Positions 1-8,990 of a stretch of DNA of 64,000 nucleotides are shown here, one piece after another; the first letter of the stretch is position 1; every line of letters starts with the position of its first letter. Both the position numbers and the translations under genes were made by a program. A model generated the notes under the pieces. It ran no database searches, was not told the origin of the DNA, and was given only the letters and a program-made list of their open reading frames with translations. Origin of the DNA: Streptomyces chumphonensis (GTDB lineage: Bacteria > Actinomycetota > Actinomycetes > Streptomycetales > Streptomycetaceae); contig NZ_JACXYU010000013.1 of NCBI RefSeq assembly GCF_014779715.1, forward strand, positions 84,986 through 148,985, written 5' to 3'.

Positions 1-149
1 CACAGAACAGCGCCGCCCCGCAGACGGCCGCCGCCCGAACGGCCGTCCCCGGGGCGGGACAACCGGTCCCGCAACGACCCCAGGGCCCACCCGTTCTCGT
101 CCCGCCCCTGCTGCGCCGCGCCCGCGACGGCGTCGTCCGGCAGGCCGAG

Positions 150-1985
150 GTGCCACCGATCGTGACGTTCCCCCGGCACGGCTCGCTCGCCGACATCCCG
201 TTCACCAACGCGGCCGAGGACCCCGACGCCGTCGTGCTGGCCCGCCGCCGTCCGGGCGGCGGCTGGGACGACGTGACGTGCGCCGAGTTCGCCGACCAGG
301 TCCGGGCCGTGGCGCGCGGCCTCATCGCCTCCGGCATGCGGCCCGGCGACCGGCTCGCCATCATGGCCCCCACCTGCTTCGAGTGGACGCTGCTCGACTT
401 CGCCGCCTGGGCGGTCGGCCTGATCACCGTGCCGGTCTACCCGACCTCCTCCGCCGCCCAGGTCCGCTGGATCCTCCAGGACGCGGGCGTCACGGGCATC
501 GCCGTCCAGGACGTCGAGGGGGCGCGGCTCGTCAGCGGCATCCGGGGCGCGCTGCCGTGGCTGCGGCACCTGTGGCAGTTCAACAACGGCGCCCTCGACC
601 AGCTCGCCGCAGCCGGACGGCCCCTCCCCGACGCCCTGGTCACCGAGCGCCGCTCCGCCCTCGGACCCGACAACGTCGCCACCCTCATCTACACCTCCGG
701 CACCACCGGCCGTCCCAAGGGCTGCGTGCTCACGCACGGCAACTTCATGAGCGAGACGGACAACGCCGTCGAACTGCTGCACCCCGTCTTCCAGGCGGTC
801 AGCGCCGAACCGGCGTCCACGATCCTCTTCCTCCCCCTCGCGCACGTCTTCGGCCGCATGGTCGCCATCGGCTGCCTGCGGGCCCGTGTCCGCCTCGGCC
901 ACGCGCCCAGCACCGACACCGACGCCCTGATCGCCGACTTCGCCGCGTTCCGGCCGACGTTCCTCCTCGCCATCCCCTACGTGCTGGAGAAGATCCACAA
1001 CCGGGCCCGCGCCACCGCCGAGGAGATGCGCAGGGGTTCCTCCTTCGACCGGGCCGAGAAGGTCGCCGTCCGCTACGGGGAGACGTCGACCGCCGCCCTC
1101 ACCGGTGCCGGACGCGGGCCCGGCCTCGGCCTGCGGGCCGCCCGGGGCCTCTACGACGCACTGGTCTACCGCCGCATCCGGGCCGCGCTCGGCGGCCACG
1201 TGCGCTACGTCATCTCCGGTGGGTCCCCCCTCGGTCGCCGGCTCACCGCCTTCTTCGCCGGCGCCGGCATCGAGGTCTACGAGGGGTACGGGCTCACCGA
1301 GACGACGGCGGCCGTCACCTGCACGCCGCCGCTCAAGCCCAAGCTCGGCACCGTCGGCTGGCCGATGCCCGGCACGTCCGTGCGCATCGCCGCCGACGGG
1401 GAGATCCTGCTCAAGGGCGGCAGCGTCTTCGGCGGGTACTGGGACGCCGAACGGCAGTCCGTCATCCCCGAGACGGACGCGCAGGGCTGGCTGGCCACCG
1501 GAGACGTCGGCGCCCTCGACGACGAGGGGTACCTGACCATCACCGGCCGCAAGAAGGACCTCATCATCACCTCGGGCGGCAAGAACATCGCCCCCGCCCC
1601 GCTGGAGGACTGGCTGCGCGCCCACCCGCTGATCAGCCAGTGCCTCGTCATCGGCGACAACCGCAACTACCTCACCGCGCTCGTCACCCTCGAACGGGAC
1701 GGCCTCGGCCACTGGCGGCGCATGCACGGCAAGGAGGACCTGCCGATGCGCGACCTCGTCCGCGACAGCGACCTGCGGCACGCCGTCCAGCAGGCCGTCA
1801 ACGAGGCCAACCAGCTCGTCTCGCACGCCGAGGCCATCCGCCGCTTCACGATCCTGCCCGGCGACTTCACCGAGGCCGCAGGGCACCTCACACCCAGCCT
1901 CAAGATCCGGCGCGACGCCATCGTGCGCGACTTCCACCGGGAGATCGAGGCGCTCTACGGGCCGACGCACCCGGATGCGGCATAA
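150..1985 (+). CDS. Long-chain acyl-CoA synthetase (AMP-forming), FadD15 type
   Basis: Activates long-chain fatty acids to acyl-CoA through an acyl-adenylate, feeding beta-oxidation or lipid synthesis. The 611-residue protein has the ANL-family P-loop YTSGTTGRPKG at about 181-191, a YGLTETTA adenylate-binding motif near 380 and the C-terminal hinge around TGDVGALDDEGYLTITGRKK (about 452-472), followed by SGGKNIAP. Length fits the roughly 600-residue actinobacterial FadD15 group. The GTG start is uncertain: the frame stays open upstream to near the window edge, and no clear ribosome binding site is visible. Followed 45 bp later by a His-rich gene on the same strand. Acyl chain-length preference cannot be read from sequence. 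Confidence 0.9.
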   Translation: MPPIVTFPRHGSLADIPFTNAAEDPDAVVLARRRPGGGWDDVTCAEFADQVRAVARGLIASGMRPGDRLAIMAPTCFEWTLLDFAAWAVGLITVPVYPTSSAAQVRWILQDAGVTGIAVQDVEGARLVSGIRGALPWLRHLWQFNNGALDQLAAAGRPLPDALVTERRSALGPDNVATLIYTSGTTGRPKGCVLTHGNFMSETDNAVELLHPVFQAVSAEPASTILFLPLAHVFGRMVAIGCLRARVRLGHAPSTDTDALIADFAAFRPTFLLAIPYVLEKIHNRARATAEEMRRGSSFDRAEKVAVRYGETSTAALTGAGRGPGLGLRAARGLYDALVYRRIRAALGGHVRYVISGGSPLGRRLTAFFAGAGIEVYEGYGLTETTAAVTCTPPLKPKLGTVGWPMPGTSVRIAADGEILLKGGSVFGGYWDAERQSVIPETDAQGWLATGDVGALDDEGYLTITGRKKDLIITSGGKNIAPAPLEDWLRAHPLISQCLVIGDNRNYLTALVTLERDGLGHWRRMHGKEDLPMRDLVRDSDLRHAVQQAVNEANQLVSHAEAIRRFTILPGDFTEAAGHLTPSLKIRRDAIVRDFHREIEALYGPTHPDAA

Positions 1986-2030
1986 CGGGACATCTCGCTA
2001 GCCTGGAAGGACGACCCAGGGAGTCCTGCG

Positions 2031-2330
2031 ATGAGCACAGCCACCCACCGGCCGCACGACGCGCACCCCCACCGGCACGGCGCCACCTGCGGTCACCAGA
2101 GCGTCGAGCACGGCGACCACGTCGACTACGTGCACGACGGCCACCTGCACCGCGCCCACGACGGGCACTGGGACGAGTGCGAGCCCACCGCCCACGTGCG
2201 GCACCCCCGCCACGAGCACCGGCACGGGGACCTGTGCGGGCACGAGGCCGTCCCGCACGGCGACCACGTCGACTACCTCCACGACGGCCACCGCCACGCC
2301 GCCCACGGCGACCACTGGGACGATCACTGA
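2031..2330 (+). CDS. Histidine-rich small protein with internal duplication (putative metal binding)
   Basis: A 99-residue protein dominated by His, Asp and a few Cys. It consists of two tandem copies of one unit: CGHQSVEHGDHVDYVHDGH (about 21-39) and CGHEAVPHGDHVDYLHDGH (about 65-83), with an HPRHEHRHG linker. No signal peptide or membrane segment is seen, so it is probably cytosolic. The composition suggests binding or storage of zinc, nickel or a similar divalent metal; that role is inferred. An AGGGAG ribosome binding site precedes ATG 2031. Small proteins of this make-up occur in other actinomycetes, generally without an assigned function. Confidence 0.75.
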   Translation: MSTATHRPHDAHPHRHGATCGHQSVEHGDHVDYVHDGHLHRAHDGHWDECEPTAHVRHPRHEHRHGDLCGHEAVPHGDHVDYLHDGHRHAAHGDHWDDH

Positions 2331-2414
2331 GCCACAGCCCCGGCCCGGAGACGGGACCGTCGCCGACGCGAAAAGCGTTCGACGCCGGTCGACCGTCCGG
2401 TGAGGATGGGCCGG

Positions 2415-2933
2415 ATGACGAACGCCATCCCCGCCCGCACCGACCGTCCGACGCGTTGGGACGAGCGGACGACCCTGACGACGATGCTCGACTACGCCCG
2501 CGCCACGGCCGTCGCCAAGTGCGCCGACGCCTCCCCGGACACCGCGACGGCCGCCCCGCTGCCGGGCTCCCCCCTGATGTCCCTCGCCGGAGTGCTGAGC
2601 CACCTGCGCTGGGTGGAGTACTGGTGGCTGCGGGTGGTCTTCCTCGGCGAACCCGACGACGCGCCGTGGACGGAGGACGACCCCGACCGCGAGATGCGGC
2701 TCGGCGCCCGGACGCCGCTCGCCGAACTGGTCGCCGACTACGAGGAGCAGAGCGCCCGGCACCGGGACCTCGTGGAGGCCCACGACCTGGACACCACCGC
2801 CCGCCGCACGGGCCGTGACGGCAGGGCCGTCACGCTGCGCTGGATCCTGCTGCACCTCGTCGAGGAGACGGCCCGCCACAACGGGCACCTGGACATCCTC
2901 CGCGAACTCGCCGACGGCACCCGGGGTTCCTGA
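2415..2933 (+). CDS. DinB/DUF664 family protein (putative mycothiol-dependent metalloenzyme)
   Basis: A four-helix-bundle DinB-superfamily protein of 172 residues. The metal-site histidines are in the expected places: one in VLSHLRWVEYWW and a pair in the C-terminal LLHLVEETARHNGHLDILRE helix. In actinomycetes this superfamily includes mycothiol-dependent enzymes and many DUF664 proteins of unknown substrate. ATG 2415 is chosen because GGTGAGG lies 9 nt upstream; in-frame GTG 2400 and ATG 2406 are too close to that site. It ends just before a strong hairpin and converges with a secreted-protein gene. Confidence 0.8.
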   Translation: MTNAIPARTDRPTRWDERTTLTTMLDYARATAVAKCADASPDTATAAPLPGSPLMSLAGVLSHLRWVEYWWLRVVFLGEPDDAPWTEDDPDREMRLGARTPLAELVADYEEQSARHRDLVEAHDLDTTARRTGRDGRAVTLRWILLHLVEETARHNGHLDILRELADGTRGS

Positions 2934-2953
2934 GGGGCCCGAGGCGCAGCGAG

Positions 2954-2987
2954 GGGGCGGGGGCGGTCGGATGACCGCCCCCGCCCC
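2954..2987. terminator. Bidirectional terminator hairpin
   Basis: A perfect 15-bp GC-only stem (2954-2968 with 2973-2987) around a 4-nt loop. It lies between the convergent DinB gene and the secreted I36-like gene and probably ends both transcripts. No U-tract follows, as is common in Streptomyces. Confidence 0.75.
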
Positions 2988-3028
2988 GGCCTGCCCGGCA
3001 ACGCGCGGTGCCGCGCCGGCCGCAGGTG

Positions 3029-3583
3029 TCAGCCGTGGACCATGTAGGCGCGGTCGTTGTAGATGCCGATGTAGGCCGTGTAGCCGGGGGCGTCGATCCA
3101 GATCTGGCGCTGGTCGTCGGACATGCGCAGGCCGCCGGAGTCGCCCGAGCGCTGGTTGTTGCGCCAGGAGCTGGTCCGGTTCTCGAAGCCGTAGTCGTAG
3201 AGGTTGTGCCAGTACTCGTCGTTGAAGATGAGCCGGCGGCCGCCGCCGTTCGCGTGCTCGTACAGGCAGAGCCAGCCGTTGGCGCAGGCCGGGACGGCCG
3301 CGTTGCGCCGGGCGGCGGGGTCGGCGGAACGCTCGTAGCCGAGAGCGCCGTCCGCCTCGGCGGCCTCGCCGTAGCAGCGGACGTTCTCGGGGGTGTGGAC
3401 GACGCAGGTGTGGGCGTCCAGCCAGCCGTCCCGGGCGAGGTCGATCGACTGCCCCGCGTAGTCGGCCGTCGCGCCGGGCGCGGGGGCCGGGGCGGCGGTG
3501 GCGGACGGCGCGGCGGTCAGGAGTCCGGCCAGGACGGCCGAGGCGCCGACGATACGGGCGGCGCGCGAGGGGGAGGTGCGCAT
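3029..3583 (-). CDS. Secreted peptidase inhibitor family I36-like protein
   Basis: An exported protein of 184 residues. It begins with an Arg-rich n-region, a hydrophobic core (IVGASAVLAGLLTAA) and an Ala-X-Ala cleavage region around PSATAAPA. The C-terminal half has the I36/beta-gamma-crystallin-like pattern ACANGWLCLYEHANGGG followed by FNDEYWHNLYDYGFENRTSS, typical of the Streptomyces metalloprotease-inhibitor family (SMPI-like). An inhibitory role is inferred from the family. ATG 3583 is preferred because AAGGA lies 5 nt upstream; an in-frame ATG at 3601 also exists. Confidence 0.75.
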   Translation of the reverse strand: MRTSPSRAARIVGASAVLAGLLTAAPSATAAPAPAPGATADYAGQSIDLARDGWLDAHTCVVHTPENVRCYGEAAEADGALGYERSADPAARRNAAVPACANGWLCLYEHANGGGRRLIFNDEYWHNLYDYGFENRTSSWRNNQRSGDSGGLRMSDDQRQIWIDAPGYTAYIGIYNDRAYMVHG

Positions 3584-3780
3584 CTGAGTCCTTCGGGTCA
3601 TCCCCGGACGGGGACGGATCGGTCGCCGCCATCGTGCCCAGGGTGACGGCGCGATCACGCCATGACGCCGTCATGTGCACCCGGGTGGGCGGCGCGCGGG
3701 GTGGCGGAGCGGGTGTTCAACCCGGCGCGCGACGGGGCACCCGGGGCGTTGACGCGCATCGTCGACGAGAGGTGGACCCG

Positions 3781-4275
3781 ATGTCCGCAACGGACCCCGG
3801 CGCTCCGAGCCCGGTCAGCATGGCGTGGAACACCGTGGCGAGCTACGACTCCTACGCCGACGCCCAGGCGGCCGTGGACCGGCTGTCGGACGAGAGGTTC
3901 CCCGTCGAGTACCTGGACATCATCGGCACGAACCTGCGCACCGTCGAACGCGTGACCGGCCGCTTCACCAAGGGCAGCGCGTCGGCCGCCGGCGCCGCCA
4001 GCGGCGCCTGGTTCGGCCTGTTCATCGGACTCCTCGTCGGGCTCTTCACGACGGGGCCGGTGTGGCTCGGCCTGATCCTCGGCGGTGTGCTGATCGGTGC
4101 GCTGTGGGGCGCCGTGTTCGGCTTCGCGTCGCACGCCGCGACCGGCGGACGGCGGGACTTCGCCTCACGGCAGAGCCTGGTGGCGTCCCGCTACGACGTC
4201 GTCGCCCGGGGCGGCCACGCCGAGGAGGCCCGCCAGGCCCTCCACCACGCCGAAAGCACCGACCCGCAGGGCTAG
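3781..4275 (+). CDS. General stress protein 17M-like membrane protein
   Basis: 164 residues. The N-terminal domain (about 10-60, TVASYDSYADAQAAVDRL..FPVEYLDIIGTNL) resembles the general stress protein 17M/YflT domain. It is followed by two adjacent Gly-rich hydrophobic segments (about 70-120, GAWFGLFIGLLVGLFTTG and LGLILGGVLIGALWGAVFG) that may form a membrane hairpin, and a C-terminal HAEEARQAL tail. The molecular function is unknown; the family is associated with stress regulons in Gram-positive bacteria. ATG 3781 is supported by GAGAGGTGG upstream; the open frame extends to 3634 but lacks another good start. Confidence 0.75.
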   Translation: MSATDPGAPSPVSMAWNTVASYDSYADAQAAVDRLSDERFPVEYLDIIGTNLRTVERVTGRFTKGSASAAGAASGAWFGLFIGLLVGLFTTGPVWLGLILGGVLIGALWGAVFGFASHAATGGRRDFASRQSLVASRYDVVARGGHAEEARQALHHAESTDPQG

Positions 4276-5002
4276 CCGGTCCGGCCCGATCACGGGCGGA
4301 GCCGAAAGGCGGAGCGCGGTGGCCGCTGTGTCGGGGCAGCCGTATTCCCGCTGGCCATGGTCGGCGGGCCACGACGTGGCGCATTCGGTCAGCACTCGAT
4401 CGACGTCCGGTGCTGACCGGTAGAGAAGGACCGCAGCCGTTCCCGGCCCAGAGGCGCGGATCGCCCCTTCTCTGTCTACCGCCGCGCTCTCCGTTGAGCC
4501 CAGCGGCGTCCCAGCGGCCCTCGGGCCCGCCGCCCGCTACTCGTGGCGTTGCAGCCCGGGTCGTGCAACGCCGCACGCCACCCCTGCCGACGGGCTAGGA
4601 AACCACTGGGTGTGTTGACCCGCGGGCTTTTTGACGTGGGCGATGGGTGGCTGGCCACGCGGGTCCTGCAAACGCCCTCCCCCGTGGTGGCAGTGCGAGG
4701 GATCCGGCCAGTTTCCTCAGGGCGACAGTGAAGCGATCTTGCCAACCAGCCTCGGGTACACCGAAGTTCTGGGGTTTTTGGGGTGATAAGGCGCGGGCGC
4801 ACCGTCACATCACGCCCCGGTCCTCGAGTCCTGATCTCGCATCCTCGGCCCGGATCTTGGTGCAGTGCTCTGGGGTGTGGATGTCAGGGTGACCGGCGTC
4901 GACAGGCGCACCATGCGCCCGTCGCTGCTCGTCGGCGGATTCCAGCAGGGGGCTGATCCGCTGTGATGACCGGGCCCGCACGGGCTCAAGGAGGGGAACC
5001 TT
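4276..5002. other. Non-coding or decayed gap, 727 bp
   Basis: No convincing gene is present. Base composition is more mixed than in flanking genes (for example T-runs near 4628 and 4773), and short open frames on both strands lack ribosome binding sites. One 43-codon open stretch at 4835-4963 on the + strand (reading ...GVDVRVTGVDRRTMRPS...) has Streptomyces-like codon use but no clear start, and could be a gene fragment. The last part carries the AAGGAGG site for the gene at 5003. Confidence 0.5.
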
Positions 5003-5383
5003 ATGAGAAAGCGCGCAATCACGGGTATAGCCGGTTCGCTGATGATGGCTGGCCTGGCCTTCGCTCCGTCAGCTTCCGCCTACGACGGTCAGACCCTGAA
5101 GTCCGACGCGATCGGCTCGGACGCCACCTGCACGATGGACAGTACCGGTTCGGGTATGAAGGTGTACTGCAAACTGCGGGACACCAAGTCGGACGGCAAC
5201 TCCGTGCGCATCGAGTGGAGCGGTCCCGGCAAGGACGGCAAGGACAACCTGCGCAGCGGTGAGGGCACCCACGCCAACTACACCTACACCTTCGCCCGTG
5301 AGGGCGCCTTCACGTTCAAGGCAGTCACCGACCGGGGTTGGCTCCCTGACAGCGTGGGCGCCACGAGGACTCTCCACCCCTGA
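5003..5383 (+). CDS. Small secreted protein of unknown function
   Basis: 126 residues with a clear Sec signal peptide: MRKR n-region, hydrophobic core AITGIAGSLMMAGLAFAP, and a likely signal peptidase I site after SASA (mature start YDGQ). The mature part is about 100 residues, polar, with two Cys (CTMDS and VYCKL) that could form a disulfide, and an alternating pattern suggesting a beta-rich fold. I do not recognise a family. AAGGAGG lies 9 nt before ATG. A strong hairpin follows 31 nt after the stop, so it is likely transcribed separately from the ABC genes downstream. Confidence 0.7.
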   Translation: MRKRAITGIAGSLMMAGLAFAPSASAYDGQTLKSDAIGSDATCTMDSTGSGMKVYCKLRDTKSDGNSVRIEWSGPGKDGKDNLRSGEGTHANYTYTFAREGAFTFKAVTDRGWLPDSVGATRTLHP

Positions 5384-5413
5384 GATGAGTGGATCAACCC
5401 ATCGATGACGGCT

Positions 5414-5447
5414 GTGGTGCTGCCGGCCCGGTGGTCGGCAGCACCAC
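5414..5447 (+). terminator. Terminator hairpin after the small secreted gene
   Basis: A perfect 12-bp stem GTGGTGCTGCCG / CGGCAGCACCAC (5414-5425 with 5436-5447) around a 10-nt loop, extended outward by two more G-C pairs past a T-T mismatch. Its position argues against the longest reading of the downstream ABC ATPase, which would translate through it. Confidence 0.75.
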
Positions 5448-5499
5448 TGCATCATGGGGGGCATTCGAGCGACGTCGGCGGAAGAAGGCGGGAAGCGCT

Positions 5500-6183
5500 G
5501 TGGTGCAGACCGAGGTGGCCACGGACTGTCTGATAGCCAGGGACGTACATGTCCGACTGGGCGGCGCCGATGTCCTCAGAGGCGCTTCCCTGAGCGTTGC
5601 ACCCGGTGAGAGCGTCGCCGTCGTGGGAACCAGCGGGGCGGGGAAGTCGACTCTTCTGCAGTGTCTGGCCGGCGTCGTCACCCCCGACGCCGGTACCGTC
5701 AGCCTCCAAGGTCGACGCTTCGACCATCTGCCCGCCCGGCAGCGTTCCGAATTGCGCCTGCAGCGTTTCGGTTTCCTGTTCCAGTTCGGTGAACTCGTCC
5801 CCGAGCTCAGCCTTGTGGACAACGTGAGCCTCCCGCTGTGGCTCACCGGTGTCCCACGCCGCGCCGCCCGCGAACGGGCCAGGCCGCTGCTGGAAGCCAC
5901 CGGTCTGGGTACCGACTTGCACGGCAAGCGACCTTCCCAGGTGTCGGGCGGGGAGTTGCAGCGAGCGGCGCTCGCCCGTGCCCTGGTGCACGAGCCCGCC
6001 GTCATCCTGGCGGACGAGCCCACCGGCGCTCTGGATTCCAGGACCAGCGATGCCGTCGTCGAGCTTCTGCTCACCGAAGCCGCCCGCACCGGCGCCGCAC
6101 TCGTGGTCGTCACCCACAGCGAACGCGTCGCCCAGCGCATGAACCGCTCTGAGCGGATGGCCGACGGGCGGTTGACCGCATGA
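5500..6183 (+). CDS. ABC transporter ATP-binding protein (MacB/LolD type)
   Basis: About 227 residues from the GTG at 5500. Walker A GTSGAGKST (about 43-51), Q-loop FLFQFGELVPELSL, signature VSGGELQRAALARALV, Walker B VILADEPTGALD and H-loop VVTHS are all intact. The aromatic Q-loop and signature match the LolD/MacB/FtsE group that partners FtsX-fold permeases. Its last codons overlap the permease start by 4 bp (ATGA), so the two form one exporter or mechanotransmission unit. The frame is open back to 5389, but the hairpin at 5414-5447 and a GGGAAG just before 5500 favour the later start. Substrate unknown; antimicrobial peptides or envelope stress signals are typical. Confidence 0.85.
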   Translation: MVQTEVATDCLIARDVHVRLGGADVLRGASLSVAPGESVAVVGTSGAGKSTLLQCLAGVVTPDAGTVSLQGRRFDHLPARQRSELRLQRFGFLFQFGELVPELSLVDNVSLPLWLTGVPRRAARERARPLLEATGLGTDLHGKRPSQVSGGELQRAALARALVHEPAVILADEPTGALDSRTSDAVVELLLTEAARTGAALVVVTHSERVAQRMNRSERMADGRLTA

Positions 6184-8573
6184 CTGCCTTTCCCGACACC
6201 ACCGCACCGTCCCACTCCGGCCAGGACACCTCCGGGTTCTCGAAGTCCCGCAGGACCGTCTCGGTCCTGCGCATCGGCGTCCACCTCGCCCTTCGGGCCC
6301 GCTCGTGGACGACCCTCGCCGTCGTGCTGTGTACAGCCGTGGGCACCGTCAGCCTTGTCGCCGCACTGTCGATGTCCCACATCATCGAGCAGCGCACCGC
6401 CCGCGCGGAGGCCCGTTCCCCGTACCACCTCTACGAGGAGAACGCTCAGCCCGACCAACATCAGGTGGTGTGGACGCCGCGCACAGGAGCCCTGGACGGT
6501 CAGCCCGTCGAGCGTTTCATCCTCGGTGTGCCCGACCGGCCCCGCACACCTCTTCCTCCGGGCTTGCCAGATTGGCCCGAGCCCGGTCAGGCCGTGGTCT
6601 CACCTGCACTGAAGACCGAGCTCGCCGATGCCCCCCCGGCCCTGGTGAAGGCGCAGTACGGGCAGATCGTCGGTAGCGTCACGGACGCCGGGCTCCTTCA
6701 CCCCGATGAACGCGTCGCCTATGTCGCCGTCCCCGTCGGTGACGTCCCCGAGGCGACCCCGGTAGACGGTTTCGGCACCCCGCCCGACCCCGAGCTGTAC
6801 GGCACTCTCGGAGAGGTTCCTCGCTTGGCGGGACCGGTGAAGTCCTTGCTGATGGTCGCTACGGTGGCGATCTGCGTGCCGTTGGCCATGCTGGTGCTGG
6901 GGAGTTCGGCGCTCCTGCGGGAACGGCGCCGCCGCACCCTTGCCTCGCTGGAGCTCCTTGGTGCGGCACCGACCACAGTGCGGCTGATCACCGCTGCCGA
7001 AGTGACCGCCGTCGCCGTCGTCGGCTGGACCCTTGGCGTTGCGGCGACCCCTTGGCTCATGCGAGCGGCGGCCTCCCTGCCGCCGGAACCGGCTGCGTGG
7101 TTCCCCGGCGACGTCGCCCTGCAGTGGATCCCAGCCTTGGTCACGATGGTCTTCTTCGTCACTGCGGCCGTGGTCACCGCACTGCGCGGCACACACCGCC
7201 CGCACCCGACCGGCAGACGTGAGCGGCGTTGGCGCAGGCTAGGGCCCGCTGTTCTCGGGATGAGTGGTCTGGCCGGTATCGCCGTCTTTCCCTGGGAGGC
7301 GAACGCCACGCCCAAGACCTGGGTGGTCTACGCGGGCATGGGCGCGCTCGTCGTCGCAGTGGCCGGCCTGGCGTGGGCCGGCCCCGTCCTGGTGCGAGCC
7401 GCCGGGCGAAGACTCTCCCACTCCGGCACACCCTGGCTTGCCCTGGGGAGCGGTCGCCTGGCCGCCGACCCACACACCGGCACCCTGGGAGCCCTCGCGA
7501 TCGCTCTCGCCGTCGCGGCCTCCGGCATCGTCGGCTCCCTCACCAGCCAGATCGCCCACGTCGACACTGAGCTCTACCGCACCAGCTCCGACGAGGCCCT
7601 GACCGTGGTCACCACCGACCGGCTCCCTCTCGTCCGCGAAGCCCTCCCCGACGCCGCCGCACTCAGCCCCGTGTCCCTGGCCGACGTCCGCAACGGCGAC
7701 GGCAGCCGGAACAAACTGATGGACGATCCCTACCTCGCCAACGCCGCGAGCGTGATGGTGGGCGACTGCGACACCTTCCTCACTCTGCTGAAGAAGGACA
7801 CATCGCAGTGCGCCGACGGGGTCGTCGGTTTCGCTTCCGACGTCACCCCGAACCCGTTCCCACCCGGCGGCAGTGTTCACGCCATGCCACTCGACCCCTC
7901 CAGCGCTGGCCAGACCCCCGCCACCGCGTTCGCCGTTCCCGAGCCGAGCGTGACCTATGAGGCCCTGCCCGGCGTCGCCGGTACCGTGGGCGACATCTCC
8001 CTGCTCATCGACCACCGGACCTGGCAACTTTCCGGCGCCCCCGCCCTCCAGAGAGGGACGCTGATCCTCCCCGGCCAGGACGCCGACGAGACCGGAGTGC
8101 GAACCCGAGTGCTCGCGGCCGATCCGGCGGCCGACGTTCAGGACGACACCACCGCCTATGCAGAGCGCCTCAACCGCACCGGCCACTACCGCGGCTGGTT
8201 CACCTCGGCGGCCATCGTCACCCTTGCCGTCGCAGGCACTTTCGTCTTGGTCTCCGCGCTGACCGCCCTGATCGAACGCCGACGCGTCCACGCCTACCTG
8301 GGAATCGTCGGAGTACCTCCGCACGTCCTGGGACGCGCCTGGACCCTCTACAGCATCCTGCCCGTCCTCACCCTGCTGCCCATCGCCTGGCTGATGACCT
8401 TCCTGACCGACGTCGGCTACGACCGCTTGGTCCGCGTCCCCGTCCAGATCAACACCGGCCCCTACGTATCCGGCCTGCTCATCGCCATCGTGCTGACCGC
8501 ACTCGTACAGATCATCGCGGTGTCAAGCGCCCCCCGCGAGGTACCACTCGACGCTCTGCGTACCCGCGACTGA
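6180..8573 (+). CDS. FtsX-like ABC transporter permease
   Basis: A 797-residue membrane protein. It has an N-terminal segment (about 45-65), a first membrane cluster (about 225-400, including LMVATVAICVPLAMLVLG), a second from about 425, a long extracytoplasmic region (about 470-665) and C-terminal segments (AAIVTLAVAGTFVLVSALTA, LYSILPVLTLLPIAWLM, LLIAIVLTALVQIIAV). This two-times-FtsX layout is common in Streptomyces exporters paired with a MacB-type ATPase. ATG 6180 overlaps the ATPase stop codon, so the two are translationally coupled. A strong hairpin lies about 100 bp downstream. Confidence 0.85.
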   Translation: MTAFPDTTAPSHSGQDTSGFSKSRRTVSVLRIGVHLALRARSWTTLAVVLCTAVGTVSLVAALSMSHIIEQRTARAEARSPYHLYEENAQPDQHQVVWTPRTGALDGQPVERFILGVPDRPRTPLPPGLPDWPEPGQAVVSPALKTELADAPPALVKAQYGQIVGSVTDAGLLHPDERVAYVAVPVGDVPEATPVDGFGTPPDPELYGTLGEVPRLAGPVKSLLMVATVAICVPLAMLVLGSSALLRERRRRTLASLELLGAAPTTVRLITAAEVTAVAVVGWTLGVAATPWLMRAAASLPPEPAAWFPGDVALQWIPALVTMVFFVTAAVVTALRGTHRPHPTGRRERRWRRLGPAVLGMSGLAGIAVFPWEANATPKTWVVYAGMGALVVAVAGLAWAGPVLVRAAGRRLSHSGTPWLALGSGRLAADPHTGTLGALAIALAVAASGIVGSLTSQIAHVDTELYRTSSDEALTVVTTDRLPLVREALPDAAALSPVSLADVRNGDGSRNKLMDDPYLANAASVMVGDCDTFLTLLKKDTSQCADGVVGFASDVTPNPFPPGGSVHAMPLDPSSAGQTPATAFAVPEPSVTYEALPGVAGTVGDISLLIDHRTWQLSGAPALQRGTLILPGQDADETGVRTRVLAADPAADVQDDTTAYAERLNRTGHYRGWFTSAAIVTLAVAGTFVLVSALTALIERRRVHAYLGIVGVPPHVLGRAWTLYSILPVLTLLPIAWLMTFLTDVGYDRLVRVPVQINTGPYVSGLLIAIVLTALVQIIAVSSAPREVPLDALRTRD

Positions 8574-8669
8574 AGTGGCGACCCGTGCACCGGCGGCGGG
8601 CTCGAGTCCGCCGCCGGCGGCGCGGCTACCGACCCGCAGGGCTGAGGTGCGAGGGGGTGTGCAACGGCA

Positions 8670-8695
8670 GGAGCCCCCGCCGGGGCGGGGGCTCC
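8670..8695. terminator. Bidirectional terminator hairpin
   Basis: Perfect 11-bp stem GGAGCCCCCGC / GCGGGGGCTCC (8670-8680 with 8685-8695) with a CGGG loop, between the + strand permease and the - strand cold-shock gene. Confidence 0.75.
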
Positions 8696-8715
8696 TTGGT
8701 GGTGCTTCTCGCGAA

Positions 8716-8919
8716 TCAGGCCGGGGTCACGTTCTCCGCCTGCGGGCCCTTCGGGCCCTGCGTGACGTCGAAGGTGACGGTCTGGTTCTCCTCAAGCGAC
8801 CGGAAGCCGGCCGCGTTGATGGCGGTGTAGTGGACGAAGACATCGGGGCCCCCGCCGTCCTGGGCGATGAAGCCGAAGCCCTTCTCGGCGTTGAACCACT
8901 TGACGGTTCCGGTAGCCAT
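8716..8919 (-). CDS. Cold-shock domain protein, CspA family
   Basis: A 67-residue single cold-shock domain that binds single-stranded RNA/DNA. RNP1 (KGFGFI) and RNP2 (VFVHY) are intact, as is the opening MATGTVKWFNAEKGFGFIAQDGGGPD. Length equals the family norm. AGGGAGG precedes ATG 8919. The upstream region on this strand, back to the mqnA side, contains a terminator-like hairpin (8992-9022), suggesting a structured leader as in many csp mRNAs. Transcribed divergently from mqnA. Confidence 0.95.
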   Translation of the reverse strand: MATGTVKWFNAEKGFGFIAQDGGGPDVFVHYTAINAAGFRSLEENQTVTFDVTQGPKGPQAENVTPA

Positions 8920-8990
8920 AAGCCCTCCCTGGGCCTATAAGGGTCGCCCTGCTCCAGAACCTGCAAGATGTCTTGAAGTCTGAATACGAC

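Noticed and set aside
278..2818. 846-codon + strand frame over the acyl-CoA synthetase
   Set aside because: Arg/Pro-rich shifted reading of real genes, without motifs.
5389..5499. N-terminal extension of the ABC ATPase
   Set aside because: It would translate through a strong terminator hairpin, and the extension is not part of the ABC domain.
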